From: Rhizobium terrae
Lineage (GTDB): Bacteria; Pseudomonadota; Alphaproteobacteria; Rhizobiales; Rhizobiaceae
DNA length: 64,000 nucleotides
NCBI RefSeq assembly: GCF_003425685.1
Contig: NZ_QJKM01000004.1
Span: forward strand, 124,001-188,000
Reading direction: 5' to 3'
The translations under genes and the position numbers were made by a program. Under the pieces are notes generated by a model that was not told where the DNA came from, did not search any database, and worked only from the letters and a program-made list of their open reading frames with translations. Positions 1 to 9,314 of this stretch are shown here, piece by piece (the first letter of the stretch is position 1; each line of letters begins with the position of its first letter).

Positions 1-1
1 G

Positions 2-1066
2 CATGAGGATTTCTACTTCTCGCTTCTGGAAGTCTTCCAGAAGAAATCCGGCCGTCCGATCGGCGACCGGCATCTGAGGCCCGGACAGATCGTGCCGGAA
101 ATCCGTTTTGGCGAGGCGATCTCGGCGCGCGTCGAAACCCACGCTTTCACGACTTCAGAGCAAACCGCTGAAACCCAAGCGCTCGACACCGCAACCTCGC
201 CGATCGCCGCCGGTCAGGTGCGTCAGGAGTTAACCTCGATCGAAGGCGTGCCGTTCGAAGCCCGTGCCCGCTCGGGCCGAGCCGTCGAGGCGCGTTATCA
301 TAAGGGCAGCGACAAGCCGATCATCATCAGCGGCGGCCAGCATCCCAACGAGACGACCGGCATCGTCGGCGCAATGCGTGCCGCCAAGACCCTTGCCGCC
401 CGGCCGAATGCCCATTTCGTCATCTCGCCGCTGGAAAATCCGGACGGTTACCAGATCCACTGGCGCCTGCGCGCCGACAATCCGTTCCACATGCACCATG
501 CGGCCCGCTACACGGCCTATGGTGACGACCTCGAATATCGTTCGGGCGCAAACCTGAACGAGAAGGCGATCAGGGTCGAGGCGGAAAAACTCAGCGGCGC
601 CAAGCTGCACGTCAACCTGCACGGTTATCCCTCGCATGAATGGACGCGGCCCCTCTCCGGTTACGTGCCGCGCGGTTTCGCCATGTGGACGGTGCCGAAG
701 GGCTTCTTCCTCGTGATGCGCCACCATGCCGGCTGGACCGAACAGGCGGAAGTGCTGATCGACCGCGTCACCCGCCACATCGCCGCCATTCCGGGTCTCG
801 TGCATTACAACAACCGCCAAGTCGCGCTCTTCGAGACCCATGCCGGTGAAACCGGTTTTCGCGTCATCAACGGCTTCCCCTGCCTGATCTCCGTCGACGA
901 CCGCCATACGGTGCCGCTGACGCTGATCACCGAATATCCTGACGAGACGATCTACGGCGACGCTTTCGTCGCCGGCCACACGGCGCAGATGAAAACCGTA
1001 CTGTCCGCCTACGAGGCCATCCAGACGATCGATGAACCGGTGGCTCAGTCCGAGGCCGTAGCATGA
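2..1066 (+). CDS. M14-family metallopeptidase, 5' end outside the window
   Basis: The reading frame is open to the first base of the window, so the true start lies upstream; the GTG at 92 is probably internal. The visible part has the zinc-site HPNE of M14 carboxypeptidases in GGQHPNETTG, followed by SPLENPDGYQ and by NLHGYPSHEW, which probably supplies the third zinc ligand. Family M14 cleaves C-terminal amino acids or amide bonds; related members deacylate small molecules, so the substrate cannot be set. No signal peptide can be judged because the N-terminus is missing. It converges on the minus-strand hydrolase gene 73 bp downstream and may belong to the same catabolic locus, which is inference. 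Confidence 0.75.
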   Translation, partial: HEDFYFSLLEVFQKKSGRPIGDRHLRPGQIVPEIRFGEAISARVETHAFTTSEQTAETQALDTATSPIAAGQVRQELTSIEGVPFEARARSGRAVEARYHKGSDKPIIISGGQHPNETTGIVGAMRAAKTLAARPNAHFVISPLENPDGYQIHWRLRADNPFHMHHAARYTAYGDDLEYRSGANLNEKAIRVEAEKLSGAKLHVNLHGYPSHEWTRPLSGYVPRGFAMWTVPKGFFLVMRHHAGWTEQAEVLIDRVTRHIAAIPGLVHYNNRQVALFETHAGETGFRVINGFPCLISVDDRHTVPLTLITEYPDETIYGDAFVAGHTAQMKTVLSAYEAIQTIDEPVAQSEAVA

Positions 1067-1139
1067 GGTGAAGGCTGGGAGATCCGGGCCGGAACGAACC
1101 AGACGAGCCGAAGCAAGCCGTATCGGCTTCCTTGGATGA

Positions 1140-3341
1140 TCAGGCTTTCGGGGAAACCTCGACCACAGCCACTTCGTGATCCGCGACCTTGGGAATTTCG
1201 AATACCAGTTCCGTCCCCTCGATCCTGCCGGCCACCCTATCTCCGCTGACACGTAGGCTCACCCCTCCCGGCGGCTTTTTCGTGCCGATCCGGAGCCGGA
1301 CCGTAACCGGGCCGATCGGGATCAGTTCGCTCTGGCGCCCCGGCACCTTGGCGGTAATGAGGCGATTGTTGAGATGCAGGATATAGCGGCCGTCCTGCTC
1401 GTAGAGCGTGGAACTGATGACGCCATGGCCGCCTTCGATCGCGACGAGGCTCTTGTCGCCCAGCACCCAACGCACCGCATTGGCGATGATCAGCGCATGT
1501 TCGGGATGTTCGTCGCGGGCGAAGCAGCGGTCGAGATCGCCAACCAGCCAGATCAGCTTGCCGCCCGAGGCGGGCTCCCGCACGGTGATGGCCGGTAGGT
1601 CGGAGCGCGGCTGGCGCATCCAGGAGGTTTCGGGGGGATAGATCGGGAAATCCGGAACGAAGGTCGCCAGCACCGCCACGTCGTCATCGACACTCACGAG
1701 CGGCAGGAAACCGCCAAACGGAATGGTATCGGTGTTTTCGAGCCCGGCAAACAGCGGATGGCGCGAACCGGCGGGCACCGGGGCGGTCGCATCCGCCGGG
1801 CCGTAAAGGCCGGAGCGCAGTTCGGGTGAAAGCCGCACATAGGTATGGCGCGCGCTGGTCTCGATATCGGCATTGGCGAGATCCTGCCCACCATGCGATC
1901 CGCCTTTTCGGTGCACACCGAAGAGGTCGGCAAGCGCGAAATCCTTCCGCCGGTCGCCCGACGCATCGTAGAGACTGGTCTCGGACGTCGCGATGACAGA
2001 ACCGCTCAGCCGCGCGAAAACCTTTACGGCCGCCGCCTGATCGTCGGAAAGCGCGCCGACATTCGGCAGGATCAGGACGCCGACACGCCCGACCGCCGCC
2101 GTGATATCGTCCGCATGGATCGGCAGGTAGGTGATACCGGCCTGGTCGAGCGCCCGGATCACCCCGCGATAGGGGTTCATTGTCCGGTCGTTCGCCTTGT
2201 CCTGACCGTGGAAGTCGTGATTGTCCTGCGACCAGACCACGCCGACATCCGCAAGCGGCCTGCGGTTCACGAGGATATCCTCGTTCGCCTCATGCCAAGT
2301 GAAGATCGGTTCGGCGCTCTTATATTGGCGGCGATCCTCGTGCAGCGAACCGATATGGTGCCACCAGGGCTGGATGCCGCCGGCAAAACCGGAGGACGAC
2401 CAGAGCCGCACCTCCGCAGCCGGCATGCTGGCAAGCCGGAAGGCGGGGCTGCCGAGCTGGTATTGCGGCATGCTTTCCGGAATGAGCTTTTCCCAGCCGC
2501 CCACTTCATGCAGCCGCTTGCCCGCCTCGGTATTGTCAGCGAAACCGTCGACGGCATTACGCCGCTGATGGTCGAGCATGACGATCTCGGTGCGCACCAG
2601 GATCGATTTCAGGTCGATGAAACGGTTACTGTTGTTCAAGACATCGCCGCTGATCATCCCCATCCAGCGGCAATCCTTGCCGCCGGCCTTCATGGTGACG
2701 GAGTTGTTGAACTCCCAGAGATCGGTGCGGCGCTTGTAATTCCAGCGGATCCAGCGACGGTAACGCTCGTCTGACCAGTCGTGGCCGGTCGGCAGATCGA
2801 CGCCGGCATGGGCGCGAAACTGCTCGGCGCAATGCCGGCAATGGCAGATATTCTTGCGCGGAATGCCGGCCCAGCTATTGTCGGCGAACCCGTCCGGCTT
2901 GCTGTGCCCGATAATCTCGCGCATTACCTCCGGCAAATATTCCCAGTAGTAGGGCGAGTTGATGCAGGTGACATATTTGTCCGCCTGCCGATAAGGTTTG
3001 CCGGCGGCGTCGATGCAGATCCAGTCGGGATGGACACGATAAAAGTCCTCCGCGACGCGGTTCGAATCCATGCGGGCGATGACCTTCAGACCTGCCTCAC
3101 GGGCTTGCCTGACGATTTCGCCATAAAGATCGCGCTCACCAAGCGTGTGGGCGCGGTGATGCAGAGGGAAACGGGAGGGATAATAGGCGACGATACCGCC
3201 GGCATTGACGATGACCCCCTGGACGCGCGTCTTTCTCCAGTGCTCGCGCCACCACGCCGCGTCGTAACGGGACGGATCGATCTCGACGAGGTTCGTCTGC
3301 CCCCAACGCTTCGCGGTCCTGTACCAGGGTTCCTTTGCCAT
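1140..3341 (-). CDS. GHL6 / beta-galactosidase-trimerisation type hydrolase
   Basis: This 733-aa protein has no signal peptide and is probably cytoplasmic. The N-terminal ~350 residues look like a TIM-barrel hydrolase of the GHL6 type: GVIVNAGGIVAYYPSRFPLH, then KPDGFADNSWAG, then a cysteine/histidine cluster ICHCRHCAEQF that may bind zinc. The middle part, VLILPNVGALSDDQ to VIATSETSLYD, resembles the class-I-amidotransferase-like fold of the beta-galactosidase trimerisation domain. The C-terminal ~100 residues look like a beta-sandwich. GHL6 proteins are hypothetical glycoside hydrolases without a settled substrate. It lies 93 bp downstream of the lacI-type gene on the same strand, probably in one transcript. 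The family is fairly clear; the reaction is unknown. Confidence 0.7.
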   Translation of the reverse strand: MAKEPWYRTAKRWGQTNLVEIDPSRYDAAWWREHWRKTRVQGVIVNAGGIVAYYPSRFPLHHRAHTLGERDLYGEIVRQAREAGLKVIARMDSNRVAEDFYRVHPDWICIDAAGKPYRQADKYVTCINSPYYWEYLPEVMREIIGHSKPDGFADNSWAGIPRKNICHCRHCAEQFRAHAGVDLPTGHDWSDERYRRWIRWNYKRRTDLWEFNNSVTMKAGGKDCRWMGMISGDVLNNSNRFIDLKSILVRTEIVMLDHQRRNAVDGFADNTEAGKRLHEVGGWEKLIPESMPQYQLGSPAFRLASMPAAEVRLWSSSGFAGGIQPWWHHIGSLHEDRRQYKSAEPIFTWHEANEDILVNRRPLADVGVVWSQDNHDFHGQDKANDRTMNPYRGVIRALDQAGITYLPIHADDITAAVGRVGVLILPNVGALSDDQAAAVKVFARLSGSVIATSETSLYDASGDRRKDFALADLFGVHRKGGSHGGQDLANADIETSARHTYVRLSPELRSGLYGPADATAPVPAGSRHPLFAGLENTDTIPFGGFLPLVSVDDDVAVLATFVPDFPIYPPETSWMRQPRSDLPAITVREPASGGKLIWLVGDLDRCFARDEHPEHALIIANAVRWVLGDKSLVAIEGGHGVISSTLYEQDGRYILHLNNRLITAKVPGRQSELIPIGPVTVRLRIGTKKPPGGVSLRVSGDRVAGRIEGTELVFEIPKVADHEVAVVEVSPKA

Positions 3342-3360
3342 GCCTTGTCTCCTCCCATGG

Positions 3361-3380
3361 GCCGCGGATCGCTCCGCGGC
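3361..3380. other. Intercistronic stem-loop between LacI-type gene and hydrolase
   Basis: GCCGCGG and CCGCGGC form a perfect 7-bp stem around a 6-nt loop, in the 93-bp gap between the two minus-strand genes. No T-run follows on the minus strand, so it looks more like an mRNA stabilising or processing hairpin than a terminator. Confidence 0.5.
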
Positions 3381-3434
3381 AAATCTTTATTCGTCCCCTG
3401 GCCGCCCCGCCCTCCCCGGCAGGTCCGCTTGAGG

Positions 3435-4574
3435 TCATGCCATCCTGCCGCTCCCGATCGCTGCCGGTTGCGATGCGACAAGCTCCACAACGCCCTCGCC
3501 CGCACCCAACCCGCGACGGTCGGTGCTGGCACGCTTGACGATGTCGAAGCCGACATCGACCACCCGCTCGTCATCCGGCTCGCCGTCGAGCTGCCGGCGC
3601 AGCGCCACCACGGCGTCATGCCCAACCTTCCAGCGATGCGTCCTGACGCTCGAGAGCGCCGGCGACGCGGCCTCCATGAAATCCTCGTCGTTGAAGCCGG
3701 CAATGCCGAAATCCCGGGGCACGGAAACGCCGCGGGCGTGGCATTCGAACAGCGCGCCGAGCGCCAGTACGTCATTGTTGCAGAACACCGCATCCATGTC
3801 CGGCGCCCGCCTCCAGAGCTCGGACAGCAATTCGCGTCCCATGGCGGGCGTCGAATACTGGTGCTTGTCCCAGCTGCCGCGCAGCGCCAAAGCGCCGAGG
3901 TCACCGGCTGCATTGGTGAGCGCCGGATCGAAGAACCCGGCCTCATCGAGCGCCTCCGCATAACCGGACAGGCGTCCCTTCGAGCGGCTGTTCATCCAGC
4001 CGCTGAGGAACCCGATCCGGCGATAGCCGGCCTCGATCAGGTGTTGCGTCATCGCCTTGGCGGCGTTGTGATGCGAAAAACCGATGATCTTGTTCACTGG
4101 ATCGTCGCTCAGGTCCATGATCTGAATGACCGGGCAATTGGCCTTCTCCAGCATCCGGCGCCCCGCCGGGCTCTGATCGATGCCCGAGACGATCAGGCCG
4201 GCCGGCTTGTACCGGAGAAGCTCCGCCAGAAGCCGGTCCTCCTCGTCGAGATCGTAACGGGTATTGCCGACCTGGATATGCAGCCTGGTCGTGCCGATGC
4301 CGTCATAGATGCCGCGCAGCACATCGGCGAAGATGTGCTGCGTCAGCGAGGGAACGAGTACTCCGACGACATCGCTGCGAGTGGACGCCAGGGCTCTCGC
4401 GTTGAGATTGGGAACGTAACCGAGTTCGCGCACGGCGGTGGAGATCTTCTGCCGCAGCGCATCGGAAACGAGCGAGGGATCGCGCAGGGCCCTGGAGACG
4501 GTGATCGCCCCCACCCCGGCCCGCGTGGCAACGTCGGCTATCGTTGGTCTCCCGTCCGTGCGTCGTTTCGACAT
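3435..4574 (-). CDS. LacI-family transcriptional regulator
   Basis: 379 aa. The N-terminal helix-turn-helix reads TIADVATRAGVGAITVSRAL, followed by the hinge helix NLNARALAS typical of LacI/GalR repressors. The rest is a periplasmic-binding-protein-like sensor domain (VVGVLVPSLTQHIFADVLRG, DAVFCNNDVLALGA). This GntR/IdnR-like subclass senses sugars or sugar acids. It is divergent from the ABC transporter operon that starts at 4853, and a LacI-type palindrome at 4765-4780 overlaps that operon's promoter; it therefore probably represses the operon in the absence of inducer. A related half-site GGTAGCGCCA at 4601-4610 just upstream of its own start suggests autoregulation. The ligand is unknown. 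Confidence 0.9.
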   Translation of the reverse strand: MSKRRTDGRPTIADVATRAGVGAITVSRALRDPSLVSDALRQKISTAVRELGYVPNLNARALASTRSDVVGVLVPSLTQHIFADVLRGIYDGIGTTRLHIQVGNTRYDLDEEDRLLAELLRYKPAGLIVSGIDQSPAGRRMLEKANCPVIQIMDLSDDPVNKIIGFSHHNAAKAMTQHLIEAGYRRIGFLSGWMNSRSKGRLSGYAEALDEAGFFDPALTNAAGDLGALALRGSWDKHQYSTPAMGRELLSELWRRAPDMDAVFCNNDVLALGALFECHARGVSVPRDFGIAGFNDEDFMEAASPALSSVRTHRWKVGHDAVVALRRQLDGEPDDERVVDVGFDIVKRASTDRRGLGAGEGVVELVASQPAAIGSGRMA

Positions 4575-4750
4575 CTCAAAGCTCCGTCAAGTGGATACCC
4601 GGTAGCGCCATTCTCGACGTCGATGCCACCCGGCCATGTTTGCGATGGCCGTGATGATATCCGTCCTGCGCCAGACAATCCATTTGCGCCATTCGCACCA
4701 TCCACTTCCTTGGTCATGGCCTCCCCGGTTCAAAAAATCGCTTCCGGCGC

Positions 4751-4780
4751 TTGACGTATTGTTTATGGCAGCGCTACCAT
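4751..4780 (+). promoter_or_regulatory. Probable promoter with overlapping LacI-type operator
   Basis: TTGACG at 4751-4756 and TACCAT at 4775-4780 are spaced 18 bp and could be the -35 and -10 boxes of the transporter operon. The 16-bp near-palindrome ATGGCAGCGCTACCAT (4765-4780, one mismatched pair, centre GCGC) has the form of LacI-family operators and covers the -10 box. The binding is inferred from form and from the divergent LacI gene. Confidence 0.6.
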
Positions 4781-4852
4781 CGGATTGCGTTGTTCGTCAA
4801 CCGTCTTGTGCCGTGGAGGCGGAGCAGGCCGGTCTGCCCAAGGAGGAGTGGC

Positions 4853-6469
4853 ATGGCAATATCTCGGCGCATGTTCATCGGCCGTACGGCTGCAACTATT
4901 GCCGGCGCCAGTCTGGCGTCCGGTTTCGGACCAAATGCTTTCGCTCAGACAACGGATACGTTGCGGCTGGCCTTCGCCGCCCGCGGCGTCCGCACCATCG
5001 ATCCGGCCAAGTCCATCCAGGGCGCGGACGAATGGGCGATCATCCATATCCATGACAAGCTGGTCGAAGTGCCGCTCGGGCATTTTCCGGGCAGCGTCAG
5101 CGAGGTTCAGCCCAGCCTTGCGACCAGCTGGACCATGTCGCCGGATGCGAAGACCTGGACGTTCCAGCTCCGCAAGGGCGTGAAGTTCCACAAAGGTTAC
5201 GGCGAGTTTTCCGCCGAGGACGTGAAATACACGTTCGATCGCCTGCGCAACGACAAGGCGCTCGGCAGCAACCGCGTCCTGTTCGACAACATCGCCGACG
5301 TCAAGACGGACGGGCCGAGCACCGTCGTCTTCACGCTCAGCCAGCCCGACCCGCTGTTCATCATGGGCCCGCTCAGCCACTATTCGTCCAGCATCATTTG
5401 CCGCAAGGCGCTGGAGGAAAAGGGCGCCGCCGCCTTCGAAAAGGATCCGATCGGCACGGGGCCGTATCAGCTCGCCAGCATCGAAGCCGACCCGTCGCAG
5501 GGCGTCAAGCTGACTGCCAACAAGGACTATTTCGGCGGCGCGCCGGTCACCCCGAACATCCAGGTCCGCTACATCGCCGATACGACGGCACGCACGCTGG
5601 CGCTGCTTTCGGGCGACGTCCACATGATCGAGGGCGTACGCGCGCCCGGCTGGGTTCCGTCGATCAAGCAGCGCAATGCCAACCTGCATTTCGACGTCGC
5701 CTCGCCGGGCAGCTTCTTCACCATCTCGTTCAATCTGACGGTCAAGCCCTTCGACAACATCAAGGTGCGGCAGGCGATCGCCTACCTCATCGACCGCGAC
5801 CAGCTCGCCAATGCGATGGCGCCCGTCAGCCAGCGCACCTACGGCCTCAACCCGCCGTCCTTCCTCGGCGGCTTCACCAAGGACACGATCCCGGCTGCGG
5901 TGCGTTACGACTACGATCCGAAGAAGGCGAAGCAGCTTCTGACCGAGGCAGGTTTCCCGAACGGTTTCTCGTTCAACGCCGATACCTCGCAACGCGAAGA
6001 CTATTCCTCGGTGATGCTGATCATCCAGGAACAGCTGCGCATCGGCGGCATCGACATGAAGCTCAACATCAAGGACCATACGGCATTCCATGCCGACCAG
6101 GGCAAGGGCACCAACACGATCTTCCAGCGCTCGGCCGCCTATCCGCCGGTTCCGACCCAGGCGATCATCGAGCAGTTGAGCGCCGCCGCCGAGGTCAAGC
6201 CGGACGGTTCCGGCGGTCCGAACTTCAGCCATTACGGCGTCGCGATCCCCGGCATCGACGACATGTTGAAGAAGGCGATGGAAGAGCCGAACCTCGATAG
6301 GCGCGTCAAGCTGATCCAAGAAATCGAGACCAGGTTCCTGACCGACATGCCGCTCCTGCCGATCAGCGACAACGGCTACCTGATCGTCCGGGCCGCCAAT
6401 GTCGATCTCGGCTACCAGCTCAAGTCCGGCTACGCCCATTGGCGCCTGACCAAGGCCAAGATCGGCTGA
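4853..6469 (+). CDS. ABC transporter substrate-binding protein, family 5 (Dpp/Opp type)
   Basis: 538 aa from the ATG at 4853, chosen because AAGGAGGAG stands 5 nt upstream; a longer open frame begins at 4751. The N-terminus ISRRMFIGRTAATIAGASLA is a twin-arginine (Tat) type signal ending near NAFAQ, so the protein is exported, probably folded. The mature part has SBP family 5 features: IDPAKSIQGADEWAIIHIHD, VKFHKGYGEFSAEDVKYTFD and YLIDRDQLANAM. Family 5 proteins bind peptides, but many rhizobial members bind oligosaccharides or opines. It is the first gene of the operon and is followed by a hairpin that may raise its level over the membrane parts. Confidence 0.9.
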   Translation: MAISRRMFIGRTAATIAGASLASGFGPNAFAQTTDTLRLAFAARGVRTIDPAKSIQGADEWAIIHIHDKLVEVPLGHFPGSVSEVQPSLATSWTMSPDAKTWTFQLRKGVKFHKGYGEFSAEDVKYTFDRLRNDKALGSNRVLFDNIADVKTDGPSTVVFTLSQPDPLFIMGPLSHYSSSIICRKALEEKGAAAFEKDPIGTGPYQLASIEADPSQGVKLTANKDYFGGAPVTPNIQVRYIADTTARTLALLSGDVHMIEGVRAPGWVPSIKQRNANLHFDVASPGSFFTISFNLTVKPFDNIKVRQAIAYLIDRDQLANAMAPVSQRTYGLNPPSFLGGFTKDTIPAAVRYDYDPKKAKQLLTEAGFPNGFSFNADTSQREDYSSVMLIIQEQLRIGGIDMKLNIKDHTAFHADQGKGTNTIFQRSAAYPPVPTQAIIEQLSAAAEVKPDGSGGPNFSHYGVAIPGIDDMLKKAMEEPNLDRRVKLIQEIETRFLTDMPLLPISDNGYLIVRAANVDLGYQLKSGYAHWRLTKAKIG

Positions 6470-6504
6470 AGAGCATTCGCCGCTTCATCCCTGGAAAACC
6501 CAAA

Positions 6505-6521
6505 CCGGGGCGCGTCCCCGG
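6505..6521 (+). other. Hairpin after the binding-protein gene
   Basis: CCGGGG, a 5-nt loop CGCGT, and CCCCGG form a strong stem 35 bp after the binding-protein stop. There is no T-run. Such stem-loops often protect the upstream message of ABC operons, giving more binding protein than permease; that role is inferred. Confidence 0.45.
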
Positions 6522-6650
6522 CTGGTGAGACATAGTGATTTTAAGGATTCGTGGGTCGGCAAAACGGTCGGGAAAACCACCAGCGTTTGGCATACGGCCC
6601 CCGTTCTGCCCCGCCCGCCGTGTAAGACTTATTTTTAGAGGACTGACATT

Positions 6651-9221
6651 ATGACTGCTCCGACCTCGGTCACCATCGTTCTGCCGGAAGCGGCCACCGG
6701 ACCTGTCCACTGGGCCACCACCGAGCTGCAGGGCGCGCTCGCCCGGCGCAAGGTGCAGGCACAGGTCGCCAGCTCGGCGCGGTCGGGCATGGTGATCGAT
6801 GTTTCCGGTGCTGGCCTGACTGGCGGCAAGCTCCCGCCGGTTGATCTGCCGCAGACGCCGGAAAGCTTCGTTCTGACTCGTGAAAGCGGCAATATCATCG
6901 CCTGGGGATCGGACGAGCGCGGTCTCGTCTTCGCATTGACCGAACTTGCCGACCGGGTACGCTTTGCACAGGGAGAAGATCTGTTCGAAGGCATGTTTCC
7001 GCTGGTCGAGCGGCCGTCGGCCCGCATTCGCAGCATGAGCCGGATGTTCTGCAGCGAGCAGGAGGACAAGGTCTGGTTCTACGACCGCCAGCAATGGCGT
7101 GAGTACTTGTCGATGCTTGCAGCCAACCGCTTCAACCGTTTCTCGCTGGCGCTGGGCTTCGGCTACAACTACCCCTACCACAATCCCTGGATCACCGACG
7201 TCTACTTCTATTTCCCCTATCCCTATCTGCTCGATCTTCCAGGCCATGGGGTGAAGGTCGCCGAACTGCCCGACGACGAACGACAGCAGAACCTCGAAAT
7301 GCTGAAGTTCATCGGGCGGGAGGCGGCAAAGCGCGGACTCGAATTCCAGCTGGCGCTCTGGACCCAGCGCTACGACTTCGATGACGTGCCGCGCGCCAAC
7401 TACACAGTGACCGGTATCACCAAGGACAATCTCGCCCCCTATTGCCGCCAGGCGATCACTGCGCTCTTGAAGGAAGTGCCCGAGATCACCGGCCTGACCT
7501 TCCGCGTCCATGTGGAAGGCGGCATTGCCGAAGGCGAATACGGGTTCTGGGAGGAAGCTTTCGCAGGCGTCGCCGATGCCGGCCGGCCGGTCGAGATCGA
7601 CATGCACGGCAAGGGCCTCGACCACAAGATGATCGGGATCGCCCGGGACAGCGGCATGCCGATCGCCGCGTCGCCCAAATACCTCGCCGAGCATATGGGG
7701 CCGCCCTATCACATGTCGGCGATCCGCGACAAAGAATACCCGCCGGAAGTCGCCCGCAGCGAACGCGAGCAATTGAGCGAGGGCTCCCGCAAGTTCCTGC
7801 GCTACTCCTACGGCGACTTGCTGACGGCCGACAAGGACTACAAGGTCATCTACCGCATCTGGCCGGGCACGCAGCGCGTGCTCCTCTGGGGCGATCCGGA
7901 ATTTGCTGCCGGTTATGGCCGCAGCTCGATGTTTGCCGGCTCCGACGGAGTGGAATGGTGCGAACCGTTGGGCTTCAAGGGGCGCATGGGCACCGGCATT
8001 CCGGGCGGCCGCTTCAGCTATCGGAAACAGGGTTATGCTCCCCGCTACGATTGGCAGCGCTACGACTACCAGTACCGCGTCTGGGGCCGGTTGCTTTATA
8101 ACCCGGAAGCGCCGCGTGAAAGCTGGATGCGTTATCTCGAACAGACCTGCGGCGATGCGGCGGAAGCCTGCGAAAAGGGTCTTTCCTGGGCAAGCCGCGT
8201 CCTGCCGCTGATCACGCTGGCGCACGGCCCGTCGGCTTCCAACAACCACTACTGGCCGGAGGTTTACACCAACCTCGCGCTGATCGAGGGATCCGGACGG
8301 CGTGCCTACGGCTTCGACATGGAAGGGCCGGTCCGTTTCGGCAATGCACCGACCTTCGACCCCGCTCTCTTCGTCAACGCCCGCGAATACGCCGGCCTGT
8401 TGCTCGCCGGCAGATCGTCGCACCGCTACACGCCGCTCGACGTCGCTGACTGGCTGGACGAGATGGCGAACGGCTGCGAAAGCGAAGTGCTGAAGGCCAC
8501 CGGCACAAAGAGCTTCGGCTCCATCGACGTGCAGCGCATGATCGTCGACATCCAGATCTGCGCCGGGCTCGCGCGGTTCTTCGCCGAACGCTTCCGTGCC
8601 GCCTGCTGGGCCGAACTCTTCGTCGCCACCAAGGTCACGCCGCTGATGGACCACGTCATCGACCACGCAAACCGATCGCTGATGGCCTGGCAGAAGATCG
8701 CCGACATCTCTCGCGACATCTATATGGACGATCTCACCTATGGTCCGCAGCCCTGGTTGCGCGGTTCGTGGCACACGCGCCTGCCGGAAATGCAGGCGGA
8801 ACTGGGCGATCTCGAATCCCTGCGCGGCGGCGGCTCCTACGAAAGCGTTCCGGCAAGCCCGAAGGCGGAGGCGGCCATCGCGGCCCTTGAAGCGCATATT
8901 CCCGTCGCCTCCAGCCCTTCGGGCATCGTGGGCGCCGCCGCCTTCAAGCCCGGCCAGCCCTTCGAGGTGACATTCTCGGGCGAGGCCGAAGACGAACCCA
9001 TCCTGCACTACCGGCATGTCAACCAGGCCGAGCGCTGGAAATCCATGCCGATGCGGCGACAGGGGGCCGGTTTCGCCGCCACCATCCCGGCCGACTACAC
9101 GCAGTCGAAGTATCATCTGCAGTATTTCGTCAGCTTCCGGCAGAATGGCCGCTCGCTTCTATCGCCAGGATTGCAGCCCAACCTAGCCAACGAGCCTTAT
9201 TTGACGGCCTTGCAAGATTGA
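6651..9221 (+). CDS. Large GH20/GH67-like protein of unknown activity
   Basis: 856 aa, start ATG with AGAGGA 9 nt upstream. No signal peptide is visible, so it is probably cytoplasmic. Residues ~1-115 (WATTELQGALARRKVQAQV, IIAWGSDERGLVFALTELAD) resemble the alpha/beta N-terminal domain found before GH20 and GH67 barrels. A barrel-like part follows (WREYLSMLAANRFNRFSLAL, RVHVEGGIAEGEYGF, MFAGSDGVEWCEP), then a helical region and a C-terminal beta-sandwich (EVTFSGEAEDEPILHYRHVN). I could not place the catalytic residues. It sits between the binding protein and permease genes of the ABC operon, so it probably acts on the imported substrate. A GH-like enzyme is inferred; the substrate is unknown. 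Confidence 0.6.
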   Translation: MTAPTSVTIVLPEAATGPVHWATTELQGALARRKVQAQVASSARSGMVIDVSGAGLTGGKLPPVDLPQTPESFVLTRESGNIIAWGSDERGLVFALTELADRVRFAQGEDLFEGMFPLVERPSARIRSMSRMFCSEQEDKVWFYDRQQWREYLSMLAANRFNRFSLALGFGYNYPYHNPWITDVYFYFPYPYLLDLPGHGVKVAELPDDERQQNLEMLKFIGREAAKRGLEFQLALWTQRYDFDDVPRANYTVTGITKDNLAPYCRQAITALLKEVPEITGLTFRVHVEGGIAEGEYGFWEEAFAGVADAGRPVEIDMHGKGLDHKMIGIARDSGMPIAASPKYLAEHMGPPYHMSAIRDKEYPPEVARSEREQLSEGSRKFLRYSYGDLLTADKDYKVIYRIWPGTQRVLLWGDPEFAAGYGRSSMFAGSDGVEWCEPLGFKGRMGTGIPGGRFSYRKQGYAPRYDWQRYDYQYRVWGRLLYNPEAPRESWMRYLEQTCGDAAEACEKGLSWASRVLPLITLAHGPSASNNHYWPEVYTNLALIEGSGRRAYGFDMEGPVRFGNAPTFDPALFVNAREYAGLLLAGRSSHRYTPLDVADWLDEMANGCESEVLKATGTKSFGSIDVQRMIVDIQICAGLARFFAERFRAACWAELFVATKVTPLMDHVIDHANRSLMAWQKIADISRDIYMDDLTYGPQPWLRGSWHTRLPEMQAELGDLESLRGGGSYESVPASPKAEAAIAALEAHIPVASSPSGIVGAAAFKPGQPFEVTFSGEAEDEPILHYRHVNQAERWKSMPMRRQGAGFAATIPADYTQSKYHLQYFVSFRQNGRSLLSPGLQPNLANEPYLTALQD

Positions 9222-9314
9222 GTCTGGCGGTCGGCGGCCAGTTGCACAAATATAGCGCGGTTCCGCCTTGCAGGGAGGCGAAGCGGGATGCGCGACCTGG
9301 GAGGAGGAAAGACC

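Noticed and set aside
2781..4754. A 657-codon plus-strand frame across the hydrolase and LacI genes
   Set aside because: It crosses two clear minus-strand genes and their intergenic hairpin; no domain is visible.
6420..9116. A long open frame on the minus strand opposite the 856-aa protein gene
   Set aside because: It mirrors the codon bias of the plus-strand gene, has low-complexity Arg/Ala/Gly-rich sequence and no domain.
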